DNA of 64,000 nt from Pseudonocardia sp. GTDB taxonomy: Bacteria; Actinomycetota; Actinomycetes; Mycobacteriales; Pseudonocardiaceae. Shown here piece after piece: positions 27,442 through 35,889 of this stretch (positions are counted from its first letter, which is position 1; the number at the start of each line of letters is the position of its first letter). The DNA lies in contig JAFASX010000049.1 in NCBI GenBank assembly GCA_019244295.1, positions 1 through 64,000 on the forward strand, given 5' to 3'. The position numbers and the translations under genes are program-made. The notes below the pieces were generated by a model. The model did no database searches and was not told where the DNA came from. It saw nothing but the letters and a program-made list of their open reading frames with translations.

Positions 27442-29367
27442 TCAGTCACCGGCCACCGAAACGGGCGTCAGCGGGATCAACACCGTACCGCTGGGACCGA
27501 CCTGGATATCGGTGCCGGTGGACGGGCAGACCCCACAGTCGAAGCACGGCGTCCAGCGGCAATCGTCCTGCTCGCGAGCGGCCAGCGCGTCCTGCCAGTC
27601 GTCCCACAACCAATCTGGATCCAGACCGGAATCCAAGTGCCGCCAGGGCAGCACCTCGTCCTTGAGCCGCGCGCGGGTGGTGAACCACGCCAGGCTGACC
27701 CCGAGCGGCTCCAGCTCGGCGGCCGCCGCGTCGGTCCAGTGTTGGTAGTCGAAGTGCTCGCTCCAGCCATCGAAGCGACCACCGGCCCGCCACACTCGCT
27801 CGATCACGCGGCCGACTCGCCGGTCGCCCCGAGACAGCAGCCCCTCGATCAGCGCCGGCTTGCCGTCGTGGTAGCGCATGCCGATGTTGCGGCCAAGACG
27901 GCGATCAGTGTTGATCGCTGCGCGTAGCTTACGCAGCCGATCGTCCACCGTGTCCGGGTCGCACTGGGCGGCCCACTGGAAGGGGGTGTGCGGCTTGGGC
28001 ACAAACCCACCAATCGATATGGTGCAGCGCACGTCGTTGCGCCCGCTGGCCGCCCGGCCAGCCTTGATCACCCGGTGGGCCACGCCGGCGATCGCCAACA
28101 CATCCTCGTCGGTCTCGGTGGGCAGCCCGCACATAAAGTACAACTTGACCTGACGCCAGCCGTGCGCGAATGCCGCGCTCACCGTGCGGATCAGATCCTC
28201 CTCGGACACCATTTTGTTGATCACCCGACGGATCCTCTCGGACCCGCCTTCGGGAGCGAAAGTCAACCCGGACCGGCGACCGTTACGGGAGATCTCATTG
28301 GCCAGGTCGATGTTGAACGCATCAACCCGGGTGGACGGCAGGCTGAGTGTGGTGTGCGTGCCTTCGTAACGGTCGGCCAGGCCCTTCGTTATTTCCGCGA
28401 TCTCGGAGTGATCCGCGCTGGAGAGCGAAAGCAGCCCGACCTCCGTGAACCCACTGGCTTCCAGCCCGCGTTCGACCATTTCACCGATGCCGGCCAGCGA
28501 CCGCTCGCGCACCGGACGAGTAATCATACCGGCTTGGCAGAACCGGCAACCCCGGGTGCAGCCCCGGAATATCTCCACGCTCATCCGCTCGTGCACGGTC
28601 TCGGCCATCGGCACGAGCGGCCGCTTCGGGTAGGGCCATTCGTCGAGGTCGACCGTGGTGCGTTTGGTGACCCGTTCCGGGGCCACTGACGTGTTCGGAA
28701 CAATCGACTCGATGTGCCCGTCCGGGCGATAGCTGACGTTGTAAAACGCTGGGACATATACGCCGTCAATGTCAGCCAACCTGGTGAGTACTTCAGCCCG
28801 CCCGACCGTCCGCTGTGTACCTCGGCGCAGCATGTCGGTAATGTCCAACACGGCCTGTTCTCCGTCGCCGAGCACGGCGGCATCAATGAAGTCGGCAATC
28901 GGTTCCGGATTGAACACGGCATGCCCACCAGCGACCACAAGAGGGTGCTCGTCGCCGCGGTCGGCGGCCCGCAGCGGAATTCCGGCCAGATCCAGCGCGG
29001 TGAGCAAGTTGGTGTAGCAGAGTTCTGTAGCGAAACTCACTCCCAGCACATCGAAGGCATCCAATGGCCGGTGGGCCTCCACCGTGAAATGCGGGACGCG
29101 GTGCTCACGCATGAGGGCCTCAAGATCCGGCCAGACCGCGTAGGCTCGCTCGGCGAGGACATCCGGCTGCTCGTTGAGTAGTTCATAGAGAATCATGAGA
29201 CCTTGATTGGGCAGGCCGACCTCGTAGGCGTCTGGGTACATCAGCGCCCATCGCACCGCCGCCTCGCCCCAGTCCTTCGTTGTGCTGTTCAGCTCGCCAC
29301 CGATGTACTGCACGGGTTTAGCCACCCTCGGCAGCAACGGTTCGAGCGCGGAGAAGACCGATTCCAC
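27442..29367 (-). CDS. TIGR03960 family B12-binding-domain radical SAM protein
   Basis: About 641 residues. An N-terminal cobalamin-binding-like domain (VQYIGGELNSTTKDW, MYPDAYEVGLPNQGLMILYE, GVSFATELCYTN) is followed by a radical SAM domain with the cluster motif CTRGCRFCQAG and EGGSERIRRVINK, ending with a cysteine-rich tail (CRWTPCFDCGVCPS). The reaction is unknown. GTG 29367 is chosen because the family starts with a short sequence before LEPLLPRVAKPVQYIGG; GTG 29373 is an alternative, both after GGAG. The longer frame to 29640 is antisense to the NYN gene. It heads a run through GNAT and DUF2344 towards rne. Confidence 0.9.
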   Translation of the reverse strand: MESVFSALEPLLPRVAKPVQYIGGELNSTTKDWGEAAVRWALMYPDAYEVGLPNQGLMILYELLNEQPDVLAERAYAVWPDLEALMREHRVPHFTVEAHRPLDAFDVLGVSFATELCYTNLLTALDLAGIPLRAADRGDEHPLVVAGGHAVFNPEPIADFIDAAVLGDGEQAVLDITDMLRRGTQRTVGRAEVLTRLADIDGVYVPAFYNVSYRPDGHIESIVPNTSVAPERVTKRTTVDLDEWPYPKRPLVPMAETVHERMSVEIFRGCTRGCRFCQAGMITRPVRERSLAGIGEMVERGLEASGFTEVGLLSLSSADHSEIAEITKGLADRYEGTHTTLSLPSTRVDAFNIDLANEISRNGRRSGLTFAPEGGSERIRRVINKMVSEEDLIRTVSAAFAHGWRQVKLYFMCGLPTETDEDVLAIAGVAHRVIKAGRAASGRNDVRCTISIGGFVPKPHTPFQWAAQCDPDTVDDRLRKLRAAINTDRRLGRNIGMRYHDGKPALIEGLLSRGDRRVGRVIERVWRAGGRFDGWSEHFDYQHWTDAAAAELEPLGVSLAWFTTRARLKDEVLPWRHLDSGLDPDWLWDDWQDALAAREQDDCRWTPCFDCGVCPSTGTDIQVGPSGTVLIPLTPVSVAGD

Positions 29368-29424
29368 ACCCACGACGCTCCAGGGTAGACCCGTCCATAG
29401 CGGACTTCGCGCTAGGTTGACATC

Positions 29425-29973
29425 ATGCACCTGGTGGTTGACGCGGCGAATGTAGTGGGTTCCCGGCCGAACGGCTGGTGGCGCGACCGGCCCGGCGCGG
29501 CGGCCCGGCTGGTGGACCAGCTGGCGGCCGCGCTGCGATCCGGCACGCTGGACAGTCCGGTGACCGTCGTGTTGGAAGGCTCGGCACGAGCGGGCGTGCC
29601 CGCCGAGTCGAGACCGGAGCCTCGGCTGCGAGTAGTACACGCGGACACCGACGGCGACTCGGCGATCGTCGAGCTGGTGCGGGCACTGGCCGCGAACGCC
29701 TGTTCGCCGGTAGCGATCACCGCTGACCGAGCCTTGCGCACCCGAGTAATAACGGCCGGCGGTACTGTGTGCCGGCCGTCCTGGTTGCTCGCCCGGCTTC
29801 GCGACTTAGCACAACAGCAAAGCGCGCAGTCGACGAGCCGCGACGATGGTGCCCAACGCGGCCATTACGACGAAGTACCCCACGTGCACGAGCAGCCCGG
29901 CATGGACAACGCCGGTGGTCAGGTCGCGCATCAGCTCCACGGCATGGAACAACGGCAGCGACTCGACCACTAG
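29425..29973 (+). CDS. NYN (PIN-like) domain putative RNase
   Basis: A frame of 182 residues. Residues 1-130 form an NYN/PIN-like fold: MHLVVDAANVVGSRPNGWWR with the first acidic residues, TVVLEGSARAGV, HADTDGDSAIVELV with clustered Asp, and ITADRALRTRV. NYN proteins are predicted metal-dependent RNA nucleases. The remaining 50 residues lie antisense to the end of the ABC permease gene and look like read-through sequence, so the overlap of about 168 bp is real but its coding value is doubtful. Divergent from the radical SAM gene with a 57-bp gap. Confidence 0.8.
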   Translation: MHLVVDAANVVGSRPNGWWRDRPGAAARLVDQLAAALRSGTLDSPVTVVLEGSARAGVPAESRPEPRLRVVHADTDGDSAIVELVRALAANACSPVAITADRALRTRVITAGGTVCRPSWLLARLRDLAQQQSAQSTSRDDGAQRGHYDEVPHVHEQPGMDNAGGQVAHQLHGMEQRQRLDH

Positions 29974-30636
29974 CTGAAGGGAACGCGGGTAGACCCCCAG
30001 CGGGAAAAACGTCGTGGCGAACAGGAACATCGGCATGATCACGAGCTGGATCAGATCGAAATCCTGCCATGAGCGCATGAACGAGGTGGCAGCCATGCCC
30101 ACAGCCGCAAACGCGAACCCGACCAGCAGCGCGGACGGTAGCGCCAATAATGCCCACGGCGAACCAAGCAGCCCAAACGCCCCCATCACCGACAGAAAAC
30201 CCAGCGAGTACAGCCCACCGCGCAACAGCGCCCAGCCGATCTCGCCGAGCGCGATATCGGTCGGCCCGAGGGGAGTAGCCAACATGGCGTCGTACAGCTT
30301 GGCGTATCGCAGCTTGAAGAACACGTTGTAGGTCGAGTCCAACACCGCGCCGTTCATCGCCGAAGCGGCCAGCAGGCCAGGCGCGATGAACGCGCTGTAG
30401 CTGATCGGCGCGCCGTCCGGCCCTGGCAGGTCCCCGACCAGGCGACCGAGGCCCTGTCCCATGGCGAAAAGATAGAACACTGGCTCGAAGAACCCAGACA
30501 CGAGTACTGGCCAGGATCGGCGATAGCCCAGAGCGGAACGCAGCACGAGCACCCGCGCCCGCCCGGCGTAACAGCCGACCGGAAATATGCGCGGCAGCGG
30601 TAGCCGGACCCGCGCCTGTCTTACGTGCCCGCTCAT
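29806..30636 (-). CDS. ABC-2 type transporter permease (second)
   Basis: A 276-residue permease with six predicted transmembrane helices. It contains FFEPVFYLFAMGQGLG, ISYSAFIAPGLLAASAMNGA, the RYAKLYDAMLATPLGPTDI cytoplasmic segment, and FATTFFPLGVYP. This is the DrrB/NodJ-type exporter fold. ATG 30636 has GGAGG at 8-nt spacing and overlaps the upstream permease stop (ATGA), so the two permeases are made together. The cargo is unknown; drug or lipid export is usual for the family. Confidence 0.93.
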   Translation of the reverse strand: MSGHVRQARVRLPLPRIFPVGCYAGRARVLVLRSALGYRRSWPVLVSGFFEPVFYLFAMGQGLGRLVGDLPGPDGAPISYSAFIAPGLLAASAMNGAVLDSTYNVFFKLRYAKLYDAMLATPLGPTDIALGEIGWALLRGGLYSLGFLSVMGAFGLLGSPWALLALPSALLVGFAFAAVGMAATSFMRSWQDFDLIQLVIMPMFLFATTFFPLGVYPRSLQLVVESLPLFHAVELMRDLTTGVVHAGLLVHVGYFVVMAALGTIVAARRLRALLLC

Positions 30637-31472
30637 GTACTCAACCTCCGCTGAAAACGCCGCTTCAGTAACCCGGCTCCGAGCGCCAATAACGCGAGCA
30701 GGTAGCCGAGGTGACCGAGCGCGGGAAGCAGGCGGAGCGTGCCGAGCGCGACTCCCCGGCTCAGCTCGGTGCCATGCCAGAGCGGGGTGACCCAGGCCAC
30801 CGGACGTACCCAGGCCGGCAACCGGGTTATCGGGAAGAAGGTGCCGGAGAACAGGGTCATCGGAATCAGCACGAACCGGAAGAATGCGCTGAACGCCACT
30901 TCTTCGTTCCGTATCACCGAGGCGAAGGTCATCACCAGCGAGGAAAACGCCAGACCGCACAACGTGGCGCACAACAGCGACAACACGACGCCGAACCCGC
31001 GCACCCCGCCGAGCAACGCAATGATCAGCACGTACACCACGCCAGATGACAACATCCGCAAGCCGATCCAGGTCAGGTTCCCGATCGCGATCTGGCCCGG
31101 CGTGATCGGAGAGGCAGCCATTGCTTGGTAAATCCGCTGCCACTTGAACGCCGACAGCACCGGGTAGGTCGACTCGAACGCCGCTATCTGCACCGCTGAC
31201 ATCGCCAAGAGCCCTGGCGCCAGGTACATCAGGTAAGGCACGCCCCCAGTAGCCGCGATGGCCCTCCCCCCGGTGTTCACCAGCGAACCCAGGCCGACCC
31301 CGAACGCCAGCAGGAACAGCAGCGGCTGAAGCACGCTGGTGACCGCGGTAGCCCGCCAGCCATGCCGGTACCAGGTCCAGAAGCGTTCCACTACTACCAG
31401 CGCCGACAGCCAGCCGGGCAATACCCGCCCGGCAGCCCGCGGCGGTGTCGGGTATGTCGTCAACTCGGCCAT
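30633..31472 (-). CDS. ABC-2 type transporter permease (first)
   Basis: A 279-residue permease related to its downstream neighbour: LQPLLFLLAFGVGLGSLV, VPYLMYLAPGLLAMSAVQIA, KWQRIYQAMAASPITPGQI and LFSGTFFPITRLP match the same fold, so the pair probably arose by duplication and forms a heterodimer. ATG 31472 is chosen because AAGGAGAGG precedes it; the longer frame to 31649 overlaps the ATPase gene. It lies 52 bp after the ATPase stop. Confidence 0.93.
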   Translation of the reverse strand: MAELTTYPTPPRAAGRVLPGWLSALVVVERFWTWYRHGWRATAVTSVLQPLLFLLAFGVGLGSLVNTGGRAIAATGGVPYLMYLAPGLLAMSAVQIAAFESTYPVLSAFKWQRIYQAMAASPITPGQIAIGNLTWIGLRMLSSGVVYVLIIALLGGVRGFGVVLSLLCATLCGLAFSSLVMTFASVIRNEEVAFSAFFRFVLIPMTLFSGTFFPITRLPAWVRPVAWVTPLWHGTELSRGVALGTLRLLPALGHLGYLLALLALGAGLLKRRFQRRLST

Positions 31473-31524
31473 GATGTGTCCTCTCCTTGACCCGGCTCCG
31501 TATGGCACGGTCCCTCGGCGGTGA

Positions 31525-32484
31525 TCATTCGACCAAGCTCCGACCAGTGAGCCGGAGGAACACGTCCTCCAGCGAAGAGCGGCGCACCAAGCTGGCCCGC
31601 GGACGGACTCCCGCCCGATGCAGCGCGCCGAGGGCGGCCTCGCCGTCATCGGCGTAGAGCAACAGACGATCTGGCAGCTCCTCGACCCGCTCGACGAATC
31701 CGGCCAGCTCCGTCGGCGTCGGTCGAGACACCTGTGAAGCGAAGCGCAACTCCAGCACGTCCCGAGTGGAGTAGCGCTTGATCAGTGCCGCCGGCGAGCC
31801 CTCGGCGGCAATGACCCCGGCGTCCATCACCACCAACCGATCGCACAGCCGCTCCGCTTCGTCCATGTAATGGGTGGTGATCAGCTGTGTTACCCCGTGC
31901 TGCTTGAGCTGATACAACCGATCCCACAGCTGATGGCGAGCCTGCGGATCGAGCCCGGTGGTCGGCTCGTCGAGCAGCAGCAACTCCGGGTCGTTCACCA
32001 GGGAACGGGCCACGATGAGCCGACGTCGCATTCCGCCGGACAGCGACTCAACCTGGCTGTCCGCCCGATCCGCCAGCTGGGCGAATCGGAGTAGCTCAGC
32101 GGCCCGCTGGCGAGCTCGCGCTCGGGACAACCCAAAGTAACGCCCGTAGATCTGGAGGTTCTCTCGAACCGACAGATCAACATCAAGGTTATCCAGCTGC
32201 GGAACCACCCCGATCCGAGCGCGGATAGCTGGTCCGTCTACATCCGGATCCATACCCAGCACGTGAAGTGAGCCCGCGCTGCGCGGAGATACGCAGGCAA
32301 GCATCCGCATAGCCGAGGACTTACCCGCGCCGTTCGGGCCAAGGAGACCGAATACCTCGCCCCGAATAACGTCAAGATCGATGCCACGCACCGCCTCGAG
32401 CGGGCCGAAGCGTTTACTCAACCCCCTGGCTTTGACCAGCACCGCGCCGTTCTCAGAGCCACTGTTGAAGCCGTCCTCGGACAC
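31525..32484 (-). CDS. ABC transporter ATP-binding protein (DrrA-type)
   Basis: A 319-residue ATPase. Walker A GLLGPNGAGKSSAM, Q-loop GVVPQLDNL, signature LSGGMRRRL, Walker B ELLLLDEPTTGLDP and the switch His in LITTHYMDEAERL are complete. The C-terminal extension after VVMDAGVIAAEGSP is like that of DrrA/NodI. It energises the two downstream permeases. GTG 32484 is preferred to the longer frame from 32580 because the latter would read through the palindrome at 32523-32562. Without a clear Shine-Dalgarno the exact start stays open. Confidence 0.93.
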   Translation of the reverse strand: MSEDGFNSGSENGAVLVKARGLSKRFGPLEAVRGIDLDVIRGEVFGLLGPNGAGKSSAMRMLACVSPRSAGSLHVLGMDPDVDGPAIRARIGVVPQLDNLDVDLSVRENLQIYGRYFGLSRARARQRAAELLRFAQLADRADSQVESLSGGMRRRLIVARSLVNDPELLLLDEPTTGLDPQARHQLWDRLYQLKQHGVTQLITTHYMDEAERLCDRLVVMDAGVIAAEGSPAALIKRYSTRDVLELRFASQVSRPTPTELAGFVERVEELPDRLLLYADDGEAALGALHRAGVRPRASLVRRSSLEDVFLRLTGRSLVE

Positions 32485-32522
32485 GGCACGACGGTAACCG
32501 GGGGGTCTGACAAAACCCACCA

Positions 32523-32562
32523 GTGAGTGGGAAGTATGCCCATAGCCATACTTCCCACTCAC
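32523..32562. promoter_or_regulatory. Perfect 16-bp palindrome between divergent ABC exporter and lprG-p55
   Basis: GTGAGTGGGAAGTATG (32523-32538) and its exact reverse complement (32547-32562) surround an 8-nt spacer. It lies near the middle of the divergent intergenic region, about 38 bp from the ATPase GTG and 30 bp from the lprG GTG. Placement suggests a shared operator for a dimeric regulator; a hairpin in either leader is the other possibility. No T tract follows. Confidence 0.7.
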
Positions 32563-32592
32563 GGGTCGCAACGCGGACATACACTTAGCCTC

Positions 32593-33321
32593 GTGGCCTC
32601 TCGCTCCCCTCGCTGGTTGGGTCTGATCACACTGTTGCTGGCGATCCTCGCGCTCGCGCTGAGTCTGACCGGCTGTGCCGGTCCTGTTGGCTCCGCTCCC
32701 CCACCAGAACGGCTACCGCCCGCTCCGGAGCTGCTGACCCGTTCAGCGGACGCGATGGCGAAAGTCAAGACCATGGGGGTGGACCTGCACGTCGACCCGG
32801 TGACCAGCAGGCTGCCGCTCCGCTCGGCCACCGGCAAGGTGACCGCCGAGGGCGAGGCCGTCGGGTCGGTGATACTCGGCCACAGTGACTCGCCTGTCGA
32901 GTTCCAGTTCGTGGTGACGCACGGCGATCTGTACCTCAAGGGCGCGACCGGGCCTTACCAGCGCCTGCCACTGACGATGGCGGCTAGCCTCTACGACCCC
33001 ACCGCGCTGCTGCGGCCGGATACCGGTGTTGCGGCACTGCTGCGCACCGCCACCGGCGGGGTCACCGAGGCGTCGGAGAGTGTCGCTGGAGTGCCGGCTT
33101 ACCGCGTCCGAGCGAACTTCGACCCTCAGCTTATCGGCTCGGTGCTACCAGGGCTGACCGGCGCGACCAGCGGCCGAGTCTGGATCGACAAGGCCAGCTC
33201 CCGGCTGCTGAAGACCCAGCTGGACCTGCCGGCGAACGAACGCGACCCCGCCACCTCAGTCATCGTCACGCTGACTGACTTCGACGCCCCGGTCAATGTG
33301 ACCGTTCCGACGACATCCTGA
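32593..33321 (+). CDS. lprG: LprG/LppX family lipoprotein
   Basis: A 242-residue lipoprotein with signal peptide and lipobox LSLTGC at about residue 27. The mature part matches LppX_LprAFG proteins ([62 protein letters not shown]). In mycobacteria LprG carries triacylated glycolipids across the envelope. The P55 transporter gene follows at once, as in the mycobacterial lprG-p55 operon. GTG 32593 gives a normal signal peptide. In M. tuberculosis the pair lies beside the riboflavin genes; here it sits next to an ABC exporter. Confidence 0.93.
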   Translation: MASRSPRWLGLITLLLAILALALSLTGCAGPVGSAPPPERLPPAPELLTRSADAMAKVKTMGVDLHVDPVTSRLPLRSATGKVTAEGEAVGSVILGHSDSPVEFQFVVTHGDLYLKGATGPYQRLPLTMAASLYDPTALLRPDTGVAALLRTATGGVTEASESVAGVPAYRVRANFDPQLIGSVLPGLTGATSGRVWIDKASSRLLKTQLDLPANERDPATSVIVTLTDFDAPVNVTVPTTS

Positions 33322-33368
33322 GCCGACCGGTGCACGCCCCGTCCACCGACACCGTGCAGGCTATTCCC

Positions 33369-34880
33369 ATGTCTCGCCCAGCTAGGGCGGGTCTGGCGAT
33401 CAGCGCGGGCGCGATGGCTGTGCTGTTGGCGGCGCTGGACGGGTATGTCGTTGTCACTGTGTTGATCGACATCGTGCGTGAACTCGGCATCCCGTTGAAC
33501 CGGTTGGAGCGAGCGACTCCGCTGGTCACCGGCTATCTCTTGGGCTATGTGGCGGCGATGCCGCTGCTGGGTCAGAGTTCGGATCGGTTCGGCAGACGCG
33601 CGGTGACGCAAACATGTCTGGTCGGGTTCGCGATCGGCTCACTGATCACCGCAACCGGTACTGGTCTGGCCATGGTGGTTGCCGGGCGGGTGCTGCAAGG
33701 TATCTGCGGTGGCGCGCTGCTGCCGGTGACCATGGCGCTGGTCAGTGACTTAGTCCCGGGCCGGCGACGGGCGGCCGCGCTGGGCGCGGTCAGCGCCGCC
33801 GAACAGCTGGGAAGTGTGCTGGGTCCGCTCTACGGAGCCGGGCTGGCGGCGCTGATCGGCTGGCGCGGGCTGTTCTGGGTGAACTTGCCGCTCGCGGCGG
33901 CCACGCTGCTCGCGGTACGGCTTGCGTTGCCCGCTGGCCAACCGGTCGCCGGCCAACACGGCGCGAGACCGAAGGTAGACGTGGTCGGCGGAATCCTCCT
34001 AGCGTTCGTCCTCGCGCTCGGGGTAGTCGGGCTGTACAACCCGGATCCGAGGCGAGCGATGCTGCCGCCGTGGGGGCCAGGTGTCCTGGTCGCGGCATGC
34101 CTAGCGCTTGCCTTGTTCGTCGGCTGGGAAATCCGAGCTCCGGTTCGCTTACTCGATCCACGCGGCGTACGTTTCCGGCCGGTCCTTGCCGGACTGCTCA
34201 CGAGCACGACGGTTGGCGCCGCCCTGATGGTGACGTTGGTCGACGTCCAGCTGTTCGCCGAAACGATACTGCACCGCAACGCCACTGGCGGAGCGCTGAT
34301 CCTCGTGCGGTTCCTGGTGGCGCTGCCGATCGGGGCACTGTTAGGCGGGCTGGCCGCGCCTCGGCTCGGTAACGGCGTGGTCGGTGCCGCCGGGATGTTG
34401 GCCGCCGCGGGCGGATTCATGCTGATGTCACGGTGGCCGGGCGACCTGCTCGCGGCCCAGCACCGGATCGGTTCTCTGACCTTGCCGGTTGTTGATGTCG
34501 ACTTGGCGTTGACCGGGTTGGGCCTTGGCATGGTAGTGGCACCGATCGCGGCGGCCGTGCTGCGGGCGGTGCCAGCCGACCGGCATGGGGTGGCGTCGGC
34601 GGCCACCGTGGTCACGCGCACCGCAGGCATGGTGGTGGGTGTCGCGGCGCTGTCGGCCTGGGGGTTGCACCGCTTCACCGAGCTCACCGCCGGGTTGAAC
34701 ACGCCGCTTCCGTTCGGGATACCGGCCTCGGTGTATGAAGCCCAGTTCGCCGCCTACACCCGTATGGTCAACGAGGCGCTGCTCACCCAGTACCGGGAGA
34801 TCTTCGGCATCACCGAGTGGTTATGCGTGGCGGGAGCGGTGGCCGCCATGCCGCTCGGGCTGCGCGGCGGCCACCGCTAA
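33369..34880 (+). CDS. p55: P55-type MFS transporter
   Basis: A 503-residue major facilitator protein, 14-helix class. N-terminal [20 protein letters not shown] and the MFS loop [20 protein letters not shown], then [20 protein letters not shown] and [11 protein letters not shown] closely follow P55 of mycobacteria. P55 works with LprG in triacylglyceride and lipid export and causes some drug efflux. ATG 33369 is preferred (AGG upstream, start similar to P55); GTG 33330 is an alternative. Its stop lies 10 bp from the ndk stop. Confidence 0.93.
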   Translation: MSRPARAGLAISAGAMAVLLAALDGYVVVTVLIDIVRELGIPLNRLERATPLVTGYLLGYVAAMPLLGQSSDRFGRRAVTQTCLVGFAIGSLITATGTGLAMVVAGRVLQGICGGALLPVTMALVSDLVPGRRRAAALGAVSAAEQLGSVLGPLYGAGLAALIGWRGLFWVNLPLAAATLLAVRLALPAGQPVAGQHGARPKVDVVGGILLAFVLALGVVGLYNPDPRRAMLPPWGPGVLVAACLALALFVGWEIRAPVRLLDPRGVRFRPVLAGLLTSTTVGAALMVTLVDVQLFAETILHRNATGGALILVRFLVALPIGALLGGLAAPRLGNGVVGAAGMLAAAGGFMLMSRWPGDLLAAQHRIGSLTLPVVDVDLALTGLGLGMVVAPIAAAVLRAVPADRHGVASAATVVTRTAGMVVGVAALSAWGLHRFTELTAGLNTPLPFGIPASVYEAQFAAYTRMVNEALLTQYREIFGITEWLCVAGAVAAMPLGLRGGHR

Positions 34881-34890
34881 TCACGGTCAA

Positions 34891-35301
34891 TCACAATTCG
34901 GGAAACCACAGCTTGATCTCGCGAGAGGCGGATTCGGCGGAGTCGGAACCGTGCACGAGGTTGAACTGGGTTTCCAAGCCGAAGTCGCCCCGGATGGTGC
35001 CCGGGGTGGCCTTCTCCACCGGATCGGTACCCCCGGCCAGCTGACGAAACGCACTCACCGCCCTCGGGCCCTCAACCACCGCGGCCACCAACGGCCCCGA
35101 GGTAATGAACTCCAGCAGGCTCTCGAAAAACGGCTTGCCGTCGTGCTCGGCGTAGTGCTGGCTAGCCAGCTCTCGGTCTATGGTGCGCATACGCAGGGCA
35201 ACTAGCTGCAGGCCCTTGCGTTCTACTCGGGAGATGACTTCGCCTACCAGCCGGCGCTCAACGCCATCGGGCTTGACCAGAACCAACGTCCGTTCATTCA
35301 C
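34891..35301 (-). CDS. ndk: Nucleoside diphosphate kinase
   Basis: A 136-residue NDK, which uses ATP to make the other nucleoside triphosphates. [19 protein letters not shown] at the N-terminus and the active-site histidine in [20 protein letters not shown] are intact. Length is normal for the family. It starts at GTG 35301. Convergent with p55 and downstream of the DUF4233-folC-valS run. Confidence 0.97.
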   Translation of the reverse strand: MNERTLVLVKPDGVERRLVGEVISRVERKGLQLVALRMRTIDRELASQHYAEHDGKPFFESLLEFITSGPLVAAVVEGPRAVSAFRQLAGGTDPVEKATPGTIRGDFGLETQFNLVHGSDSAESASREIKLWFPEL

Positions 35302-35391
35302 GGTCGCGCAGTTTATCGGCGCGGGTTTGTCCCGCCGCCGGAGGGCCTATTCGACCAAGGTCACTAGCTCACTATGAGGTCACGCGGGGCG

Positions 35392-35444
35392 GATCTCCGC
35401 CGAGATCGACAACAGAGTGGCTCAGACAAGATCAAACCACTCTC
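35392..35444. repeat. Dispersed 53-bp repeat, copy A
   Basis: Shares about 40 of 53 bases with copy B at 52862-52914 in ungapped alignment, with the last 18 (CAAGATCAAACCACTCTC) identical. The element can fold: AGAGTGG (35414-35420) pairs with CCACTCT (35437-35443). It fills much of the 198-bp gap between ndk and the DUF4233 gene, which otherwise holds nothing that I recognise. Confidence 0.6.
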
Positions 35445-35499
35445 TAGTCGACCTCGGTCAGGGCCGGACCCCTCAGTCAGGGCCGGATCAAGGACGAGC

Positions 35500-35889
35500 T
35501 CAACTCCGCTGACCGGGCAACTGACCGAGCTCCATCTTGCGTGCCACGTCACGACGCATGAGCAGCAGCACCACCCAGACGAACATGAAGACCAGGCCGA
35601 GTGCCCCGAGCGCACCTACCAGCAGCCCACTACTGAGCATGCCCAGCTGAAGCGCCATCACCAGTCCGACTCCCCATGGGCGGGCCAGAAAACGAATCGC
35701 GGCGATCATCGCGACCGCGAGCGTCAGCACCAGCCCGATGCTGAGCCGACTGCTGTCAATCTTGGTCACCACCAGCAACGCCAGCAGCACTGTGATCGAC
35801 TCAAGGATCAGGACCGCCGCCATCACGGCCCGCAGCCCCTTCCAGGGGTCGGGAGCCGAAGGCGAGCCGGCAGGCAGCGGGCCGCTCAT
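35500..35889 (-). CDS. DUF4233 membrane protein
   Basis: A 129-residue protein with about four transmembrane helices (LRAVMAAVLILESITVLLAL, LVLTLAVAMIAAIRF, VGLVMALQLGMLSSGLLVG, GLVFMFVWVVLLLMRR). This is the DUF4233 protein that lies between folC and ndk in actinobacteria; its function is unknown. ATG 35889 overlaps the folC stop by four bases. Confidence 0.88.
   Translation of the reverse strand: MSGPLPAGSPSAPDPWKGLRAVMAAVLILESITVLLALLVVTKIDSSRLSIGLVLTLAVAMIAAIRFLARPWGVGLVMALQLGMLSSGLLVGALGALGLVFMFVWVVLLLMRRDVARKMELGQLPGQRS

Noticed and set aside
26071..27927. 618-codon + strand frame opposite DUF2344 and GNAT genes
   Set aside because: Low-complexity Ser/Arg/Thr composition with no recognisable domain; opposite genes are clear.
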